Part shown: piece after piece, positions 17,316 to 26,450 of the stretch
Position numbering within the stretch: the first letter of the stretch is position 1
Layout: the number at the start of each line of letters is the position of its first letter
Assembly: GCA_029974985.1 (NCBI GenBank)
Contig: JARKQC010000270.1
Location: 1-64,000, forward strand
DNA: 64,000 nucleotides
Direction: 5' to 3'
DNA from: Bacteroidota bacterium
GTDB lineage: Bacteria; Bacteroidota; Ignavibacteria; Kapaibacteriales; UBA2268
Made by a program: the position numbers and the translations under genes
Notes under the pieces: model-generated
What the model saw: the letters and a program-made list of their open reading frames with translations, nothing else
Told to the model about the DNA's origin: nothing
The model's database searches: none

Positions 17316-17340
17316 AATTTATTTATATTCTGCTGTGTCT

Positions 17341-17423
17341 CTGTCTTTTTTTAAGCTGCCCCCTAACTCATTTATCTACGAACTCTCAATAAATGATATA
17401 CAAAAATACAAAATTATTTCATT
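17341..17423. repeat. 80-bp dispersed repeat, copy B
   Basis: Near-identical to 518-598, same orientation, 16.8 kb away. Placed immediately upstream of the DUF262 gene. On the minus strand it carries TATTTTTG, a -7-like box, and GTTAGGGGGC. Confidence 0.75.
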
Positions 17424-17490
17424 TTCTTCTATTTTTATTTATTTGGTTTCGTTCTTTGTAATCTGTTTCTGTCTGGCTTTTATAATATTT

Positions 17491-17588
17491 GCTAACGTTT
17501 TGGCGGCTAGACGTTTGTGGCGGGGATTTTACCGAAAACTTTTAATCGAAGCCGTTCAGCCCCGCCTGACGCAAAACTGGTGGTTAGC
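17491..17588. repeat. attC-like imperfect palindrome
   Basis: Outer arms GCTAAC (17491-17496) and GTTAGC (17583-17588). Second arms are GTTTTGGCG and CGCAAAAC, which pair with one bulged G. Third arms are GGCGGGG and CCCCGCC. Bulged bases on one strand and a large end loop are the structural hallmarks of attC recombination sites. It separates the DUF262 gene from the lipoprotein fragments. Confidence 0.65.
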
Positions 17589-17604
17589 ACTTGTTGTTTC
17601 ATCG

Positions 17605-18234
17605 TCAAGGTATGTCATTAAACAAAATTTGTCCAATTAATTTTCCGTTTCTAAAATACATTATAATTTGATGTCCAAAACTATTGTCTGCAAGTGGCTT
17701 CCCTTTTAAGTCTGTTTTGCTGTCATAAGAATTGTCGCCAATAAACAACCATTCAAGTTTTTCAATTCCGGCTGTCGTTGTTTGTTTGTCTGGGTTGCCG
17801 TAAGTTTCAATTGCTTTGTGTTTTGTGTCACCAAGTCTAAAACCTTTGTCCGTGATAAAGTATGAAGAATTGATTCTTGTTGTCTGTCTTAGAAAACCAC
17901 CAAAGTCGTTTAGTTTTTGTTTGTCTAATGCAAGTTCGCCACCGTCAATGTGTAGCTCCATTCTGTTGATTAAGTCAGTTGGAACGTCATTGCTGAAAAA
18001 GTGATATGTTACCAACCTATGGTCGTCGGTGTAAAGTTCAAAAACCAATGTTTGTTTTAGAGTGTCGTTACTGAACCAAACTTTGTCGTAAGAAATTGTT
18101 TGTCCGCTTTGTTTTTTGTAAGATGAATTGTCGCTTGTCTTGCCTGCAAGCATTTCATTTGTTACAGGATAATCGTCCACAACAAATTTCCTAATTGTGT
18201 CAGGAATTGAAACAGATTTTTTGTGTCCGTCCAA
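17605..18234 (-). CDS. Lipoprotein of unknown function, main fragment (frameshifted gene)
   Basis: A 209-codon frame opening at TTG with no family I recognise. It contains SYFITDKGFRLGDTKHKAIETYGNPDKQ, a pattern common in secreted proteins whose short repeats predict how a value changes with input, and ends GQILFNDIP. The frame continues upstream of the TTG as KRKCL, where it meets the lipoprotein signal frame. One extra base in the A run at 18243-18248 would fuse the two into a protein of about 240 residues. GC content looks higher than in core genes. The gene lies just right of an attC-like hairpin, so it may be the last cassette of that array. Confidence 0.65.
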   Translation of the reverse strand: MDGHKKSVSIPDTIRKFVVDDYPVTNEMLAGKTSDNSSYKKQSGQTISYDKVWFSNDTLKQTLVFELYTDDHRLVTYHFFSNDVPTDLINRMELHIDGGELALDKQKLNDFGGFLRQTTRINSSYFITDKGFRLGDTKHKAIETYGNPDKQTTTAGIEKLEWLFIGDNSYDSKTDLKGKPLADNSFGHQIIMYFRNGKLIGQILFNDIP

Positions 18235-18329
18235 ACATTTTCTTTTTTAGTCGTAGAATTTTCAATCTTTACGTTGCAAGAGAAAAGTCCAAATGTCAAT
18301 ATCAATGTCAATGTTTGTAGTGTAGTCAT
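18162..18329 (-). CDS. Lipoprotein signal peptide fragment of the frameshifted gene
   Basis: From ATG 18329-18327 the frame encodes MTTLQTLTLILTFGLFSCN, a lipoprotein signal with lipobox LFSC, then about 15 residues (VKIENSTTKK). It leaves the correct frame at the six-A run (18243-18248 on the plus strand as T's). The residues after that point are out of frame with the main domain. A TTG 33 bases upstream is a less likely start. Confidence 0.55.
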   Translation of the reverse strand: MTTLQTLTLILTFGLFSCNVKIENSTTKKENVWTDTKNLFQFLTQLGNLLWTIIL

Positions 18330-18753
18330 ACAATAGCCTCTAACTTGTTTAAAATCTATCAAAAGGTTGAATTAGTTGACAAATTTTATCTCAAAACCCA
18401 ACTTGCATACATTATTTAATACAAAAATAAAAAATTTACAGCATCTATTAAAAAAATTCATTTAACTCTATTTTATTAATTTTATAGACTTTCGAATTTT
18501 CCCCCCGTCAATTTTTCTATTAAGTCATATTACTAAATTTTCGCTTACTTATACTTCTAAATACTTTGTATCCATTTTTTAGGATTAGGTACTATTTAAG
18601 AACAAAAATGCAATACATAATTTAGTCGTAGCAGGAGTTAATTGTTGATTAATAAATACTTTACATAAAAGTATATAATATAAATTATAATTTTGTATAT
18701 TTGTGATATGAAGTATTTAAAAATTTTAATTACTAATATAAATTAAAAATATT
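18330..18753. other. 424-bp AT-rich intergenic region
   Basis: No gene seen. The region is very AT-rich and marks the change from the minus-strand accessory array to the plus-strand T9SS protein. It holds the -7-like box at 18696-18703. Confidence 0.5.
18696..18703 (+). promoter_or_regulatory. Bacteroidota -7 promoter box
   Basis: TATATTTG matches the TAnnTTTG consensus, 50 bp upstream of the T9SS protein start. I see no clear TTTG at the expected -33 position, so this is only a partial match. Confidence 0.4.
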
Positions 18754-19794
18754 ATGAAGAAGATTACATTATTTTTATCATTTTTTATTTTAAGCAATCT
18801 GCTTTTTTCACAGAATGTAATTTTTTTACATCATTCAACTGGGGGAGGAGTCTGGTGGGGCGGTAATGGGACAAGTGTACCAGCGTGGATTAGCAATTAC
18901 AATACAGCTCATGGAACAAGTATTGTTGTTAAAGAAAGGAGCTATCCCGATTCACCTTATCCTTGGGAAAATTATCCTTACGATTATTGGAATTTATGGC
19001 TCAATGGTGCTTGCAATTCTGCCAATCCTAAAATTGAATGTTTAAATACTCTGGTTGAATCATACGATCTTGTAATTTTTAAACACTGCTATCCCGGTGC
19101 CGCGATACAGCCTGATGTTGGTAATCCAGATGTAACTTCTTCTAAAAAAACATTAGAGAATTATAAAGAACAGTATAGAGCATTACGGGGGCTTATGGAT
19201 TCTTATCCTACAAAAAAGTTTATGGTTTGGACACTTGCCCCGCTTCATAGACTTTCAACAAATACAGCAGCTGCCACAAGAGCAAAACAATTTGTTGACT
19301 GGGTTAATAATGATTGGTTAACGGAGGACTCGAAATCACACCCGAACATTTATATTTTCGATTTTTTCCAATATGCGGCTGAACAAAACCAGTCACCCGC
19401 TAACGGGCAAACATATTGCCTGAAATATGATTATGAAATTAGTCATTCTAATGGGGATTCTCATCCCAATGATCTTGCAAATTCAATTATTGCACCCCTT
19501 TTTGGTCTGGCTATTGTTGATGCACTCGCTGATACTATAAGTGCAGTATCTAATGAATTGGTAGAAAATAAAATTAATATTTTCTATTCAAATGGTTATA
19601 TCCATATAATTTCAAATGGAGCTATTGATGAATTAAATGTTGAAGTCTATAATATGATAGGTCAAAAATTGATTAGTCAGAGATTTGATAATCAATCACA
19701 AATATTAGTACCACATTCAAATTACAAAGGTGTTTATCTTGTCAAAATACAATCAAACTCTTTTTATTTATCAAAAAAGATATTGATTGAATAG
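18754..19794 (+). CDS. Secreted SGNH-hydrolase-like protein with type IX secretion sorting domain
   Basis: 346 residues. A signal peptide (MKKITLFLSFFILSNLLFSQ) leads into VIFLHHSTGGGVWWGG, an early block with a Ser reminiscent of the SGNH nucleophile region. Further blocks are FKHCYPGA and, late in the domain, SHSNGDSHPNDLANS, which could hold the Asp-x-x-His pair. The last 80 residues are a T9SS type A sorting domain (LNVEVYNMIGQKLISQ...GVYLVKIQSN...KKILIE), so the protein should be exported across the outer membrane and anchored or released. The substrate is unknown; esterase or carbohydrate-active roles are possible. Confidence 0.75.
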   Translation: MKKITLFLSFFILSNLLFSQNVIFLHHSTGGGVWWGGNGTSVPAWISNYNTAHGTSIVVKERSYPDSPYPWENYPYDYWNLWLNGACNSANPKIECLNTLVESYDLVIFKHCYPGAAIQPDVGNPDVTSSKKTLENYKEQYRALRGLMDSYPTKKFMVWTLAPLHRLSTNTAAATRAKQFVDWVNNDWLTEDSKSHPNIYIFDFFQYAAEQNQSPANGQTYCLKYDYEISHSNGDSHPNDLANSIIAPLFGLAIVDALADTISAVSNELVENKINIFYSNGYIHIISNGAIDELNVEVYNMIGQKLISQRFDNQSQILVPHSNYKGVYLVKIQSNSFYLSKKILIE

Positions 19795-19912
19795 AGAAAA
19801 GAATTTGAAATTTAAGTACAATAGAATAAAGAACTTACCAAAATTTTGTATATGATTGTTAATATTACAAAAAAACAAACTGAATGAATAGTCTATTGAA
19901 GCTTATAAATCA

Positions 19913-19947
19913 TACGGAGTTATAAGAGTTATCGTCTAAACTCCGTA
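19913..19947. repeat. Inverted repeat
   Basis: TACGGAGTT (19913-19921) pairs with AACTCCGTA (19939-19947), a perfect 9-bp stem with a 17-base loop in otherwise very AT-rich DNA. No T-run follows, so it is not an obvious terminator. Role unknown. Confidence 0.5.
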
Positions 19948-20121
19948 GGAGATCACTCTACTTTATCCTGAATAAGCGAAGCAAAAAATTATTTGAACTC
20001 TACACTAAAAGCATTGAATGACTATTATTTAATACTTATCATTCAAAATAAATTTATACACTTATACAATATTTGAGATTATTTTAATATATAATTATAA
20101 ATAATAAATTTCTAATAAATT

Positions 20122-20170
20122 ATAAGGGCTGAACTCTGAATTATTACAGAAAACAGCCCTTATTTTTTTA
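20122..20170 (+). terminator. Rho-independent terminator
   Basis: ATAAGGGCTG (20122-20131) pairs with CAGCCCTTAT (20154-20163), followed by a run of seven Ts. It would end transcription of the T9SS protein gene or of sequence downstream of it. The arms are symmetrical, and AT-rich sequence on the other side could let it act for the convergent gene too. Confidence 0.8.
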
Positions 20171-20240
20171 TAATTTACTTCTATATTATTACCTTATAAT
20201 AGAAATAATAGTCTCAAAATTAAGTGTTTTTATAGAAAAA

Positions 20241-20792
20241 TCAAGAAAATGACCTTTGGAATAATTCTTCAATTGCTTTTTTACCATTATCCTTCAATAT
20301 TCTTGTGCCTGTTCCAGTAAAATGTGTAACCGAAATTATTGGTTCATTGATAGATATCCAATCAGTTTTTTTCCAAATAAACCAACGACTTTCATCTTGG
20401 TCAAATACAAATAAAGGTTTATTACATATTTTTGCAAATTCAGCACCCCAACCTGTGCCGCCTTTCACAGTTTTATCGTCAAGAATTTTACCAACAACAT
20501 AAATTTCCTGTCCATTATTGATTTGATACCAAATAGTTTGTAAAATTTTTCTAAAAATTGGTGTGGTGGGATAATCACGATTCATCAATCTCGAAGCATA
20601 AGTTAAACTAATATCACCTTGCTTAAGTTCTTCGTGATTTAAAATCCTTATACCACGATTTCGAGAAATCTCGTGACCTTCGAATGAAAAATTTACTTCT
20701 TCAATATTAAATTTTTCTGAAATAATACCAAAGTATGACTCTGCGCCAGGTGCCGCACCGCTAAATAAAATTGCATCTTCTTTTTTATTCAT
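20241..20792 (-). CDS. SLOG-like nucleotide-binding protein of unknown function
   Basis: 183 residues. It opens with AILFSGAAPGAESYFG, like the G-G-x-x-G-A-(D/E) start of SLOG (DprA/LOG/YspA-like) Rossmann proteins. The middle has QEIYVVGKILDDKTVKGGTGWGAEFAKICNKPLFVFDQ, a second glycine-rich nucleotide-binding turn plus the strand that usually follows. It ends HFTGTGTRILKDNGKKAIEELF. SLOG proteins bind nucleotides or nucleotide-derived ligands, but this subgroup's function is not known to me. The gene is monocistronic, 84 bp from pyrophosphatase on the same strand. Confidence 0.55.
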   Translation of the reverse strand: MNKKEDAILFSGAAPGAESYFGIISEKFNIEEVNFSFEGHEISRNRGIRILNHEELKQGDISLTYASRLMNRDYPTTPIFRKILQTIWYQINNGQEIYVVGKILDDKTVKGGTGWGAEFAKICNKPLFVFDQDESRWFIWKKTDWISINEPIISVTHFTGTGTRILKDNGKKAIEELFQRSFS

Positions 20793-20876
20793 TATATATA
20801 ACTCAAAAAAATATAAAAAATTTTCTCATACTAAAATTTAATTTAGCATTAACGTTTAATAAAAAAAAATCATTTA

Positions 20877-21599
20877 TTATATTTTTTTTCTTATTTGACT
20901 TATCTCTTGCCCAAAATTAATAGCTTCCATAGCCGCAATAGTAAGCCTGTTTTCAAGCTTTCCAAACTTTTTCTTGTAATCTTGGCGACTTCTATTTATT
21001 ACTTCAAAAGCCTCATCACGACCATAAATATGGGTAATAGAGCATCTTTGAGTAACTTGACCGGGCATATCTTTATAAGTTAAAAAATAGTGCTTCAATC
21101 TATTAACTAAGGCTTCGGGGACATCACTAATATCATGCCAATCTGCATATACTTCATCTTGATTAAGAACGCCAATAATCTTATCATCAGCTTCGTTTCC
21201 GTCAATCATTCTAAAACCACCAATTGGTCTTGATTGCAAAAGTAAATTCCCATGAACAATATTTCTCTCTGTTAATACACAAATATCAAGCGGATCTCCA
21301 TCGCCAGTAATATCTTTTCTATTGTTTTTTTCATTGCATAACTGTGCAACTAATTTACCACAATAAGTTTGAGGTATGAAGCCATAAGGTGCAGGTGAAA
21401 TACTTGAAAATTTTTGTGGACGATCAAGCTTTAAATATCCCGATTCTTTATCAATTTCATATTTTAGTGTATCTGAAGGTAAAACCTCGATAAATACGCT
21501 AATAATTTCTGGCGCATCGTTACCAATATTAATTCCGTGCCAAGGATGTGATTTGTATCTCAAACTTGCTAATTGCCAAAATTCACTTAGTGATTCCAA
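20877..21599 (-). CDS. ppa: Inorganic pyrophosphatase
   Basis: 240 residues of a family I soluble pyrophosphatase, which hydrolyses PPi to drive biosynthesis. Hallmarks are the active-site segments APYGFIPQTYCGK, GDGDPLDICVLTE (the D-x-D-P-x-D metal-binding motif) and PIGGFRMIDGNEADDKIIGV. It is somewhat longer than bacterial enzymes of about 175 residues, with an N-terminal extension (FWQLASLRYKSHPWHGINIG) seen in several relatives. No linked operon partner. Confidence 0.93.
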   Translation of the reverse strand: MESLSEFWQLASLRYKSHPWHGINIGNDAPEIISVFIEVLPSDTLKYEIDKESGYLKLDRPQKFSSISPAPYGFIPQTYCGKLVAQLCNEKNNRKDITGDGDPLDICVLTERNIVHGNLLLQSRPIGGFRMIDGNEADDKIIGVLNQDEVYADWHDISDVPEALVNRLKHYFLTYKDMPGQVTQRCSITHIYGRDEAFEVINRSRQDYKKKFGKLENRLTIAAMEAINFGQEISQIRKKI

Positions 21600-21928
21600 T
21601 TTATAATTCTCATAAAATAAAAAAATGTAACAAATAAATAATTAAGAATATATACTTTTTTTTTTTATTTTTATTTTATTTAAAAAAAATAATTTTCATT
21701 TAAAAATCAGTTTTGCAAAACAATTTATTTTTAGAAATAAATTACTCAAAATATGATAAAATCAATAATTATAATATGAAGCTAATCGTATTTTTTATTA
21801 TTTTAGCAACATATTTATTAAAAAAAAAATTAATAAAATAATTTTTAATTTTTACTTTCTTTAAACATTTATTATTACTTTTGGATTTATATTTTTAATC
21901 AAAATAAATATTGAAATTTAGGGAAATT
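21600..21928. other. 329-bp very AT-rich intergenic region upstream of the chemosensory operon
   Basis: Divergent promoter region between ppa and the GAF/GGDEF gene. It contains poly-T and poly-A tracts and a 21-codon frame (21776-21841) encoding a hydrophobic stretch with a lysine-rich tail. That frame has no good ribosome binding site, so I do not call it a gene. Confidence 0.4.
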
Positions 21929-24220
21929 ATGAGTAAAAAGAAAATAGAAATTAGTAAATTTATCACTCCCGGAGATTTTTTTGCTGTTATTGTTGTATTA
22001 ATTGGAATCATTACAGCCATTATATTTGAAGAAATAGCAATAAGAATGATTGGAGTTAGTATTGCAATTTTGGGTGCAGTTGCTTTATTTATGCTAATTT
22101 CTCAAAGATTATCTGAAATTGTCGAGCCAAGATATTCTAAAACTAATGAAAATCAACCCGAATTTAAAATGACAACTACAAAAGATTCATCTGCTAAACG
22201 GCAGACAGTAGAGGATTTTGAGAATTCTTTCGGCTCTGATGATGATTACCCTATACAGATAAATCCTATTCAAAAAAATGATGTAATAGAAAGTATTGAT
22301 AATAAGATAATAGTTTCAGTTAATAAAGAAAATAGTGAAATTAATCAAAATACTTCAAATTTTAACGATGGATTTTCAGGTATGAGAATCGTTGGAAAAA
22401 TTAAACCTAAGAATATTGAAGTAATTAGTAAAGATAGCGAAAAAGCTCAAAATTATTCAAAAAGTAGTGATATAAAAGAAAAAATAAGCTATACACAAAC
22501 AGTTTCAGAGAACATATCCACAACGGAAACACAAAAACAAACCTTAAATAATAAAGAAAATTTATTTGAAAATATTAGTAAAGAAATAATTGAAAAACAA
22601 GATATAAAACCTATTGAAAAAATTGAAGAAGAAAGTGAAAAGATAGCAGTAAATAAAATATCTGAGCCAATTTCAGATGATAACTCTCAAAAATTTACTT
22701 ATAGTGGTAAAATTATTGATTTACCACTTAATATGCTAACCGAAACCGATATTTTATTAGGAGATGAACCAAGAAAAGAATTTGAATATTTTTTAACTCG
22801 TGTTCTAACAATAATTAGGTCATCAACAGATACAAGAACAGCACTATTTTTCTTATTTAATTCCAGAGACCAAGAATTAATTTTAGAATCTTATGTAACA
22901 ACAATCCCTCAATCTTTAAAATCACAGCTCAAATTTAAATTATCAAATGATATTATTAGTCAGATAATTTCTAATTCTAAACCACAAATTTTATCTGAAA
23001 TTAATCCAGCGGCAGAGTTAGACTTAATACCATATTATTCTACAACAAGCAACACTTGTTCCTTGATTGGGGTTCCCGTATTTTGGGGGGAAGGAGTAAT
23101 TGGAGTTATTGTTGCTGATTCAACATCCTCCAATGCTTATGATTCTTCAACAGTTGCATTTCTCGGGCATTTTACAAAATTAGTTGGTGCAATAGTAAAA
23201 AGTTATACCCATAAGTTTGATTTATTACAAGCATCTAAAGCATTGGAATCAATAAATATGTTTTACTCATTTTCGCAAAGTATTCCTACTGAAAATGACA
23301 ACATAAGTGATAGAATTACTAATACTTTAAAAACACTTTTCCCAAATGCAAATATTGGGTTATGCGGTTATAATTCTGAAACAGATTCGTGGCAAATTAA
23401 ATCATTTCGAGGATATTCTAATGATTTGACTGGACTTGAAATCAATATTGAAGATTCTGTAATTGGTGATACTATTTATCAGTGTAAAACATTTAGTTTA
23501 CAGCCTTATGATAAGACTAATCATATTAGAGTGTATCCACAAGAAAAAGATTTGCAAGGTCAGTTTGTAAGCGTCCCAATTAAGTCAAAAACTCAGATAT
23601 ATGGTGCAATTTTTGTTGAATTAATTGTTGATGAATCTTTTTCTGAATTTGATATTTCAATTATCGAATTAATTGGCGACCATGCGGGTAATAGTATCGA
23701 AAGAATTTACTTATCTGAAACGCTACAAAGTTCTGCATTAGTTGATTATAATACAGGATTATTAAATCCAATTGCTTTTTATAATAGAATCAATGAAGAA
23801 CTTTTACGTTCAAGCGACTTTAAGACTAATTTGACTTTATGTTTATTCAAATTTGATAAATATAGCTCACTTGACCCAAGTAAATTTCCAGATAGATTTG
23901 ACTATGCAGTTCAATTAATTATTCAAAGGATTCGCAAATTTTTAAAATCTTATGATATTTATGGAAATGTTAGCAATGATATGTATGGTATTTTGTTTAT
24001 AGGTAAAAATTCTAACGAATCAAAATTAATTGCAGAACGTATTAGAACTGACGTTGCTAACACTATTATTGAGCATAGTGGCGGAAAATTTAGCATTACT
24101 ATAAGTATGGGATGTTGCTCTCCAACAAAGGATTTCGATATTGACTTATTAATTAAAGATACAATCATTGGCTTAAATCAAGCTTATGAAAATGGTAATC
24201 AAGTACAGGTATTATATTAA
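21929..24220 (+). CDS. Membrane-anchored GAF protein with a degenerate GGDEF domain
   Basis: 763 residues from ATG 21929; a TTG 18 bases upstream is also open but less likely. Two N-terminal membrane segments (FFAVIVVLIGIITAIIF and IGVSIAILGAVALFML) are followed by a long charged linker, and then two GAF-like domains (one includes CSLIGVPVFWGEGVIGVIVAD). A C-terminal GGDEF fold begins NTGLLNPIAFYNRINEEL, but where active diguanylate cyclases have GG(D/E)EF it reads VSNDMYGILF, so catalysis is not expected. It could be a c-di-GMP or nucleotide sensor or a scaffold. It is first in a plus-strand run of eight genes, with the MCP 87 bp downstream, and takes the place of a regulator for the Wsp-like system. 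Confidence 0.75.
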   Translation: MSKKKIEISKFITPGDFFAVIVVLIGIITAIIFEEIAIRMIGVSIAILGAVALFMLISQRLSEIVEPRYSKTNENQPEFKMTTTKDSSAKRQTVEDFENSFGSDDDYPIQINPIQKNDVIESIDNKIIVSVNKENSEINQNTSNFNDGFSGMRIVGKIKPKNIEVISKDSEKAQNYSKSSDIKEKISYTQTVSENISTTETQKQTLNNKENLFENISKEIIEKQDIKPIEKIEEESEKIAVNKISEPISDDNSQKFTYSGKIIDLPLNMLTETDILLGDEPRKEFEYFLTRVLTIIRSSTDTRTALFFLFNSRDQELILESYVTTIPQSLKSQLKFKLSNDIISQIISNSKPQILSEINPAAELDLIPYYSTTSNTCSLIGVPVFWGEGVIGVIVADSTSSNAYDSSTVAFLGHFTKLVGAIVKSYTHKFDLLQASKALESINMFYSFSQSIPTENDNISDRITNTLKTLFPNANIGLCGYNSETDSWQIKSFRGYSNDLTGLEINIEDSVIGDTIYQCKTFSLQPYDKTNHIRVYPQEKDLQGQFVSVPIKSKTQIYGAIFVELIVDESFSEFDISIIELIGDHAGNSIERIYLSETLQSSALVDYNTGLLNPIAFYNRINEELLRSSDFKTNLTLCLFKFDKYSSLDPSKFPDRFDYAVQLIIQRIRKFLKSYDIYGNVSNDMYGILFIGKNSNESKLIAERIRTDVANTIIEHSGGKFSITISMGCCSPTKDFDIDLLIKDTIIGLNQAYENGNQVQVLY

Positions 24221-24307
24221 AAAAAATGAGAATATTTTTTAAAATATTATTAATTGAAGCAAATAAATATTTATAAGATAATTTTTAAAAATAAAAAAAA
24301 GGACAAT

Positions 24308-26437
24308 ATGTTTAAAAACATCAAACTATCTTATAAATTAATTTTAAGCACTATGGTTTTTATGTTACCAATATGTGTTTTGCTTTTTTTTGTAATTAAT
24401 GGTTATAATAAAGATATTGATAAATCATATAACGAAAAAAATGGAAATATTGCACTTGGATCAGTTGTTGATTTAACAAATGATATAATCGAATATCATA
24501 ATTTAATTAATTCTATTAGAATTAATGACATTGAAAGAAATAACAATACGATAAAGATACAACAAAATTTATTAAAAGACTCTATTGATAATCTTATTCA
24601 AAAAGTAATAAAAAATTGTAATATTTATAACAACAAAATAAATCAAAATATTAAATTACAAAACAACACAAATCTTGATTATTCACCTAAAAATTTACAA
24701 AATTTATGGGAAAATATTAAAAAATATAGTGAAAATTATGATTTAAGCTCCTTAAATCATAATATAGATATTTTTTATAATAATTCTTTATTATTAATTC
24801 GATTTATTGCAGATGAATCTGGCTTAGTGCTCGACCCTGATTTAGATTCATATTATTTAATGGATTTATCTGTTCTTGTAATACCACGTATGCAAATTGA
24901 TTTAGGGAAAATCAATAATATTATCAATAGCTCATATTCAAACGGTATAATATATGATTTCGATGCTAATAAAGTAAAAATTTTAAAAGATATAATATTT
25001 AATGAAGATATTAAAAGAATTGAAAGAGATATAAATACCTCGATTCTCGAAGATAAAAATTACTATTCAACAAGCCCTACACTTGCAAAACACTTAAATT
25101 CTTTTTTAAAAAAATATAAAAATGATTTAGGCATTTATGAAAGAGAATTAGAAAATTGGTACTCTGGAAATTCCGATATTAATGACGATGAACTATTTCA
25201 TAATTTATTACTTTTAAGTCGAAAAACATTAAATAGTACTAATGATTTATGGAATGTCATAAATCAAGAATTTAATATTTTACTCGATATGAGAATTGAT
25301 TATTATAAGAATTATAGAAATATAGTTTTATTAAGTTCGGGCATTGCTTTTATTATAGCAATTATATTGATATTATTTATTTCTAAACAAATATCGCGAT
25401 ATCTTGGTGTTGTAACTGATATAGCCGTAGAAATTGCAGATGGAAATATTGATAAAGCCGTTAATGATTTAAAAAATGACGATAAATTAAAAGTATTTAA
25501 AAAATTCTCGGAATCAGAAATTCAAGTAAAAGATGAGATATTAATATTATTCAAAGCAATTCAAAAGATGACTCTAAACTTATCATCTTTATTATTACAA
25601 GTGTCAAAATCTGGAAATATAGTATCGAAATCATCATTTTCAATTATATCTTCTGCTCGTGATATCGAAGCAACAGTTACAGAACAAGCCGCACTAACAA
25701 ATCAAGTAAATGCAACAAGTAATGATATATCGAAAACATCTACAGAATTAGCTTTAACAATGGAGTTTATTACCGAATCATTTCATAACAATGCTATGAT
25801 GTTAATCGAAGGATTAAATAAATTAAATGAAATAAAAAAGAATATCTCGGATTTATTTAATTCTACAAATGATATTTCTCAAAAACTTGAAATCATAAAA
25901 TCAAAAGTTGCTGGCATTGGCACTGTAATTACAACAATTACAAAAGTTGCTAATCAAACAAATCTTGTTTCTTTAAATGCCTCAATCGAAGCCGAGCGCG
26001 CGGGAGCTTTTGGTACTGGATTTGCCGTCGTAGCTCGCGAGATAAGAAGACTTGCAGACCAAACCTCCATAGCCGCTCTTAATATCGAAGATATGATTAA
26101 CGATATGCAAATTGCTGTTACAGAAAGCGGTGATACCATTGTTTCATATATGGAAAATGCAAAAAATAGCACTGAAAAAACATCAAATATTATTGACCAA
26201 ATTAGCTCTGTAATTGATAAAACAAATGAACTACCCGAGAAAATATTTTTAGCAAATTTAGCAATGAAACAACAGTCCGAAAGTGCAATTCAAATTAATG
26301 ACTCTATGACTCAACTGAATATAGCCGCTATTCAAACACGCAATACAATCATTGAGTTTAATAGTGCTACTGAAAAATTAAACGATGCTGTTAAAGGACT
26401 AAATGATGAGCTTTGTAAATTCTCATTAGAATTATAA
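24308..26437 (+). CDS. Methyl-accepting chemotaxis protein (WspA position)
   Basis: 709 residues from ATG 24308, preceded by AAGGAC; a TTG at 24254 would add 18 residues. Membrane segments lie near residues 10-30 (LILSTMVFMLPICVLLFF) and 355-380 (IVLLSSGIAFIIAIILILFI), enclosing an Asn-rich periplasmic domain of about 320 residues. A HAMP linker follows, then a long coiled coil with the hairpin tip KVANQTNLVSLNASIEAERAG, the site that contacts CheA and CheW. It is the receptor of the operon; the ligand is unknown. In Wsp systems the receptor senses surface contact or envelope stress, which is possible here by analogy only. Confidence 0.9.
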   Translation: MFKNIKLSYKLILSTMVFMLPICVLLFFVINGYNKDIDKSYNEKNGNIALGSVVDLTNDIIEYHNLINSIRINDIERNNNTIKIQQNLLKDSIDNLIQKVIKNCNIYNNKINQNIKLQNNTNLDYSPKNLQNLWENIKKYSENYDLSSLNHNIDIFYNNSLLLIRFIADESGLVLDPDLDSYYLMDLSVLVIPRMQIDLGKINNIINSSYSNGIIYDFDANKVKILKDIIFNEDIKRIERDINTSILEDKNYYSTSPTLAKHLNSFLKKYKNDLGIYERELENWYSGNSDINDDELFHNLLLLSRKTLNSTNDLWNVINQEFNILLDMRIDYYKNYRNIVLLSSGIAFIIAIILILFISKQISRYLGVVTDIAVEIADGNIDKAVNDLKNDDKLKVFKKFSESEIQVKDEILILFKAIQKMTLNLSSLLLQVSKSGNIVSKSSFSIISSARDIEATVTEQAALTNQVNATSNDISKTSTELALTMEFITESFHNNAMMLIEGLNKLNEIKKNISDLFNSTNDISQKLEIIKSKVAGIGTVITTITKVANQTNLVSLNASIEAERAGAFGTGFAVVAREIRRLADQTSIAALNIEDMINDMQIAVTESGDTIVSYMENAKNSTEKTSNIIDQISSVIDKTNELPEKIFLANLAMKQQSESAIQINDSMTQLNIAAIQTRNTIIEFNSATEKLNDAVKGLNDELCKFSLEL

Positions 26438-26450
26438 AAAAATTAAAATA

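Larger units (their letters stand above)
19795..20240. other. 446-bp intergenic region between convergent genes
   Basis: No gene seen. It holds a hairpin with comparatively GC-rich arms at 19913-19947 and a rho-independent terminator at 20122-20170. Confidence 0.5.

Noticed and set aside
21776..21841. 21-residue hydrophobic peptide with Lys-rich tail upstream of the chemosensory operon
   Set aside because: No Shine-Dalgarno-like sequence and extreme AT content make chance likely.
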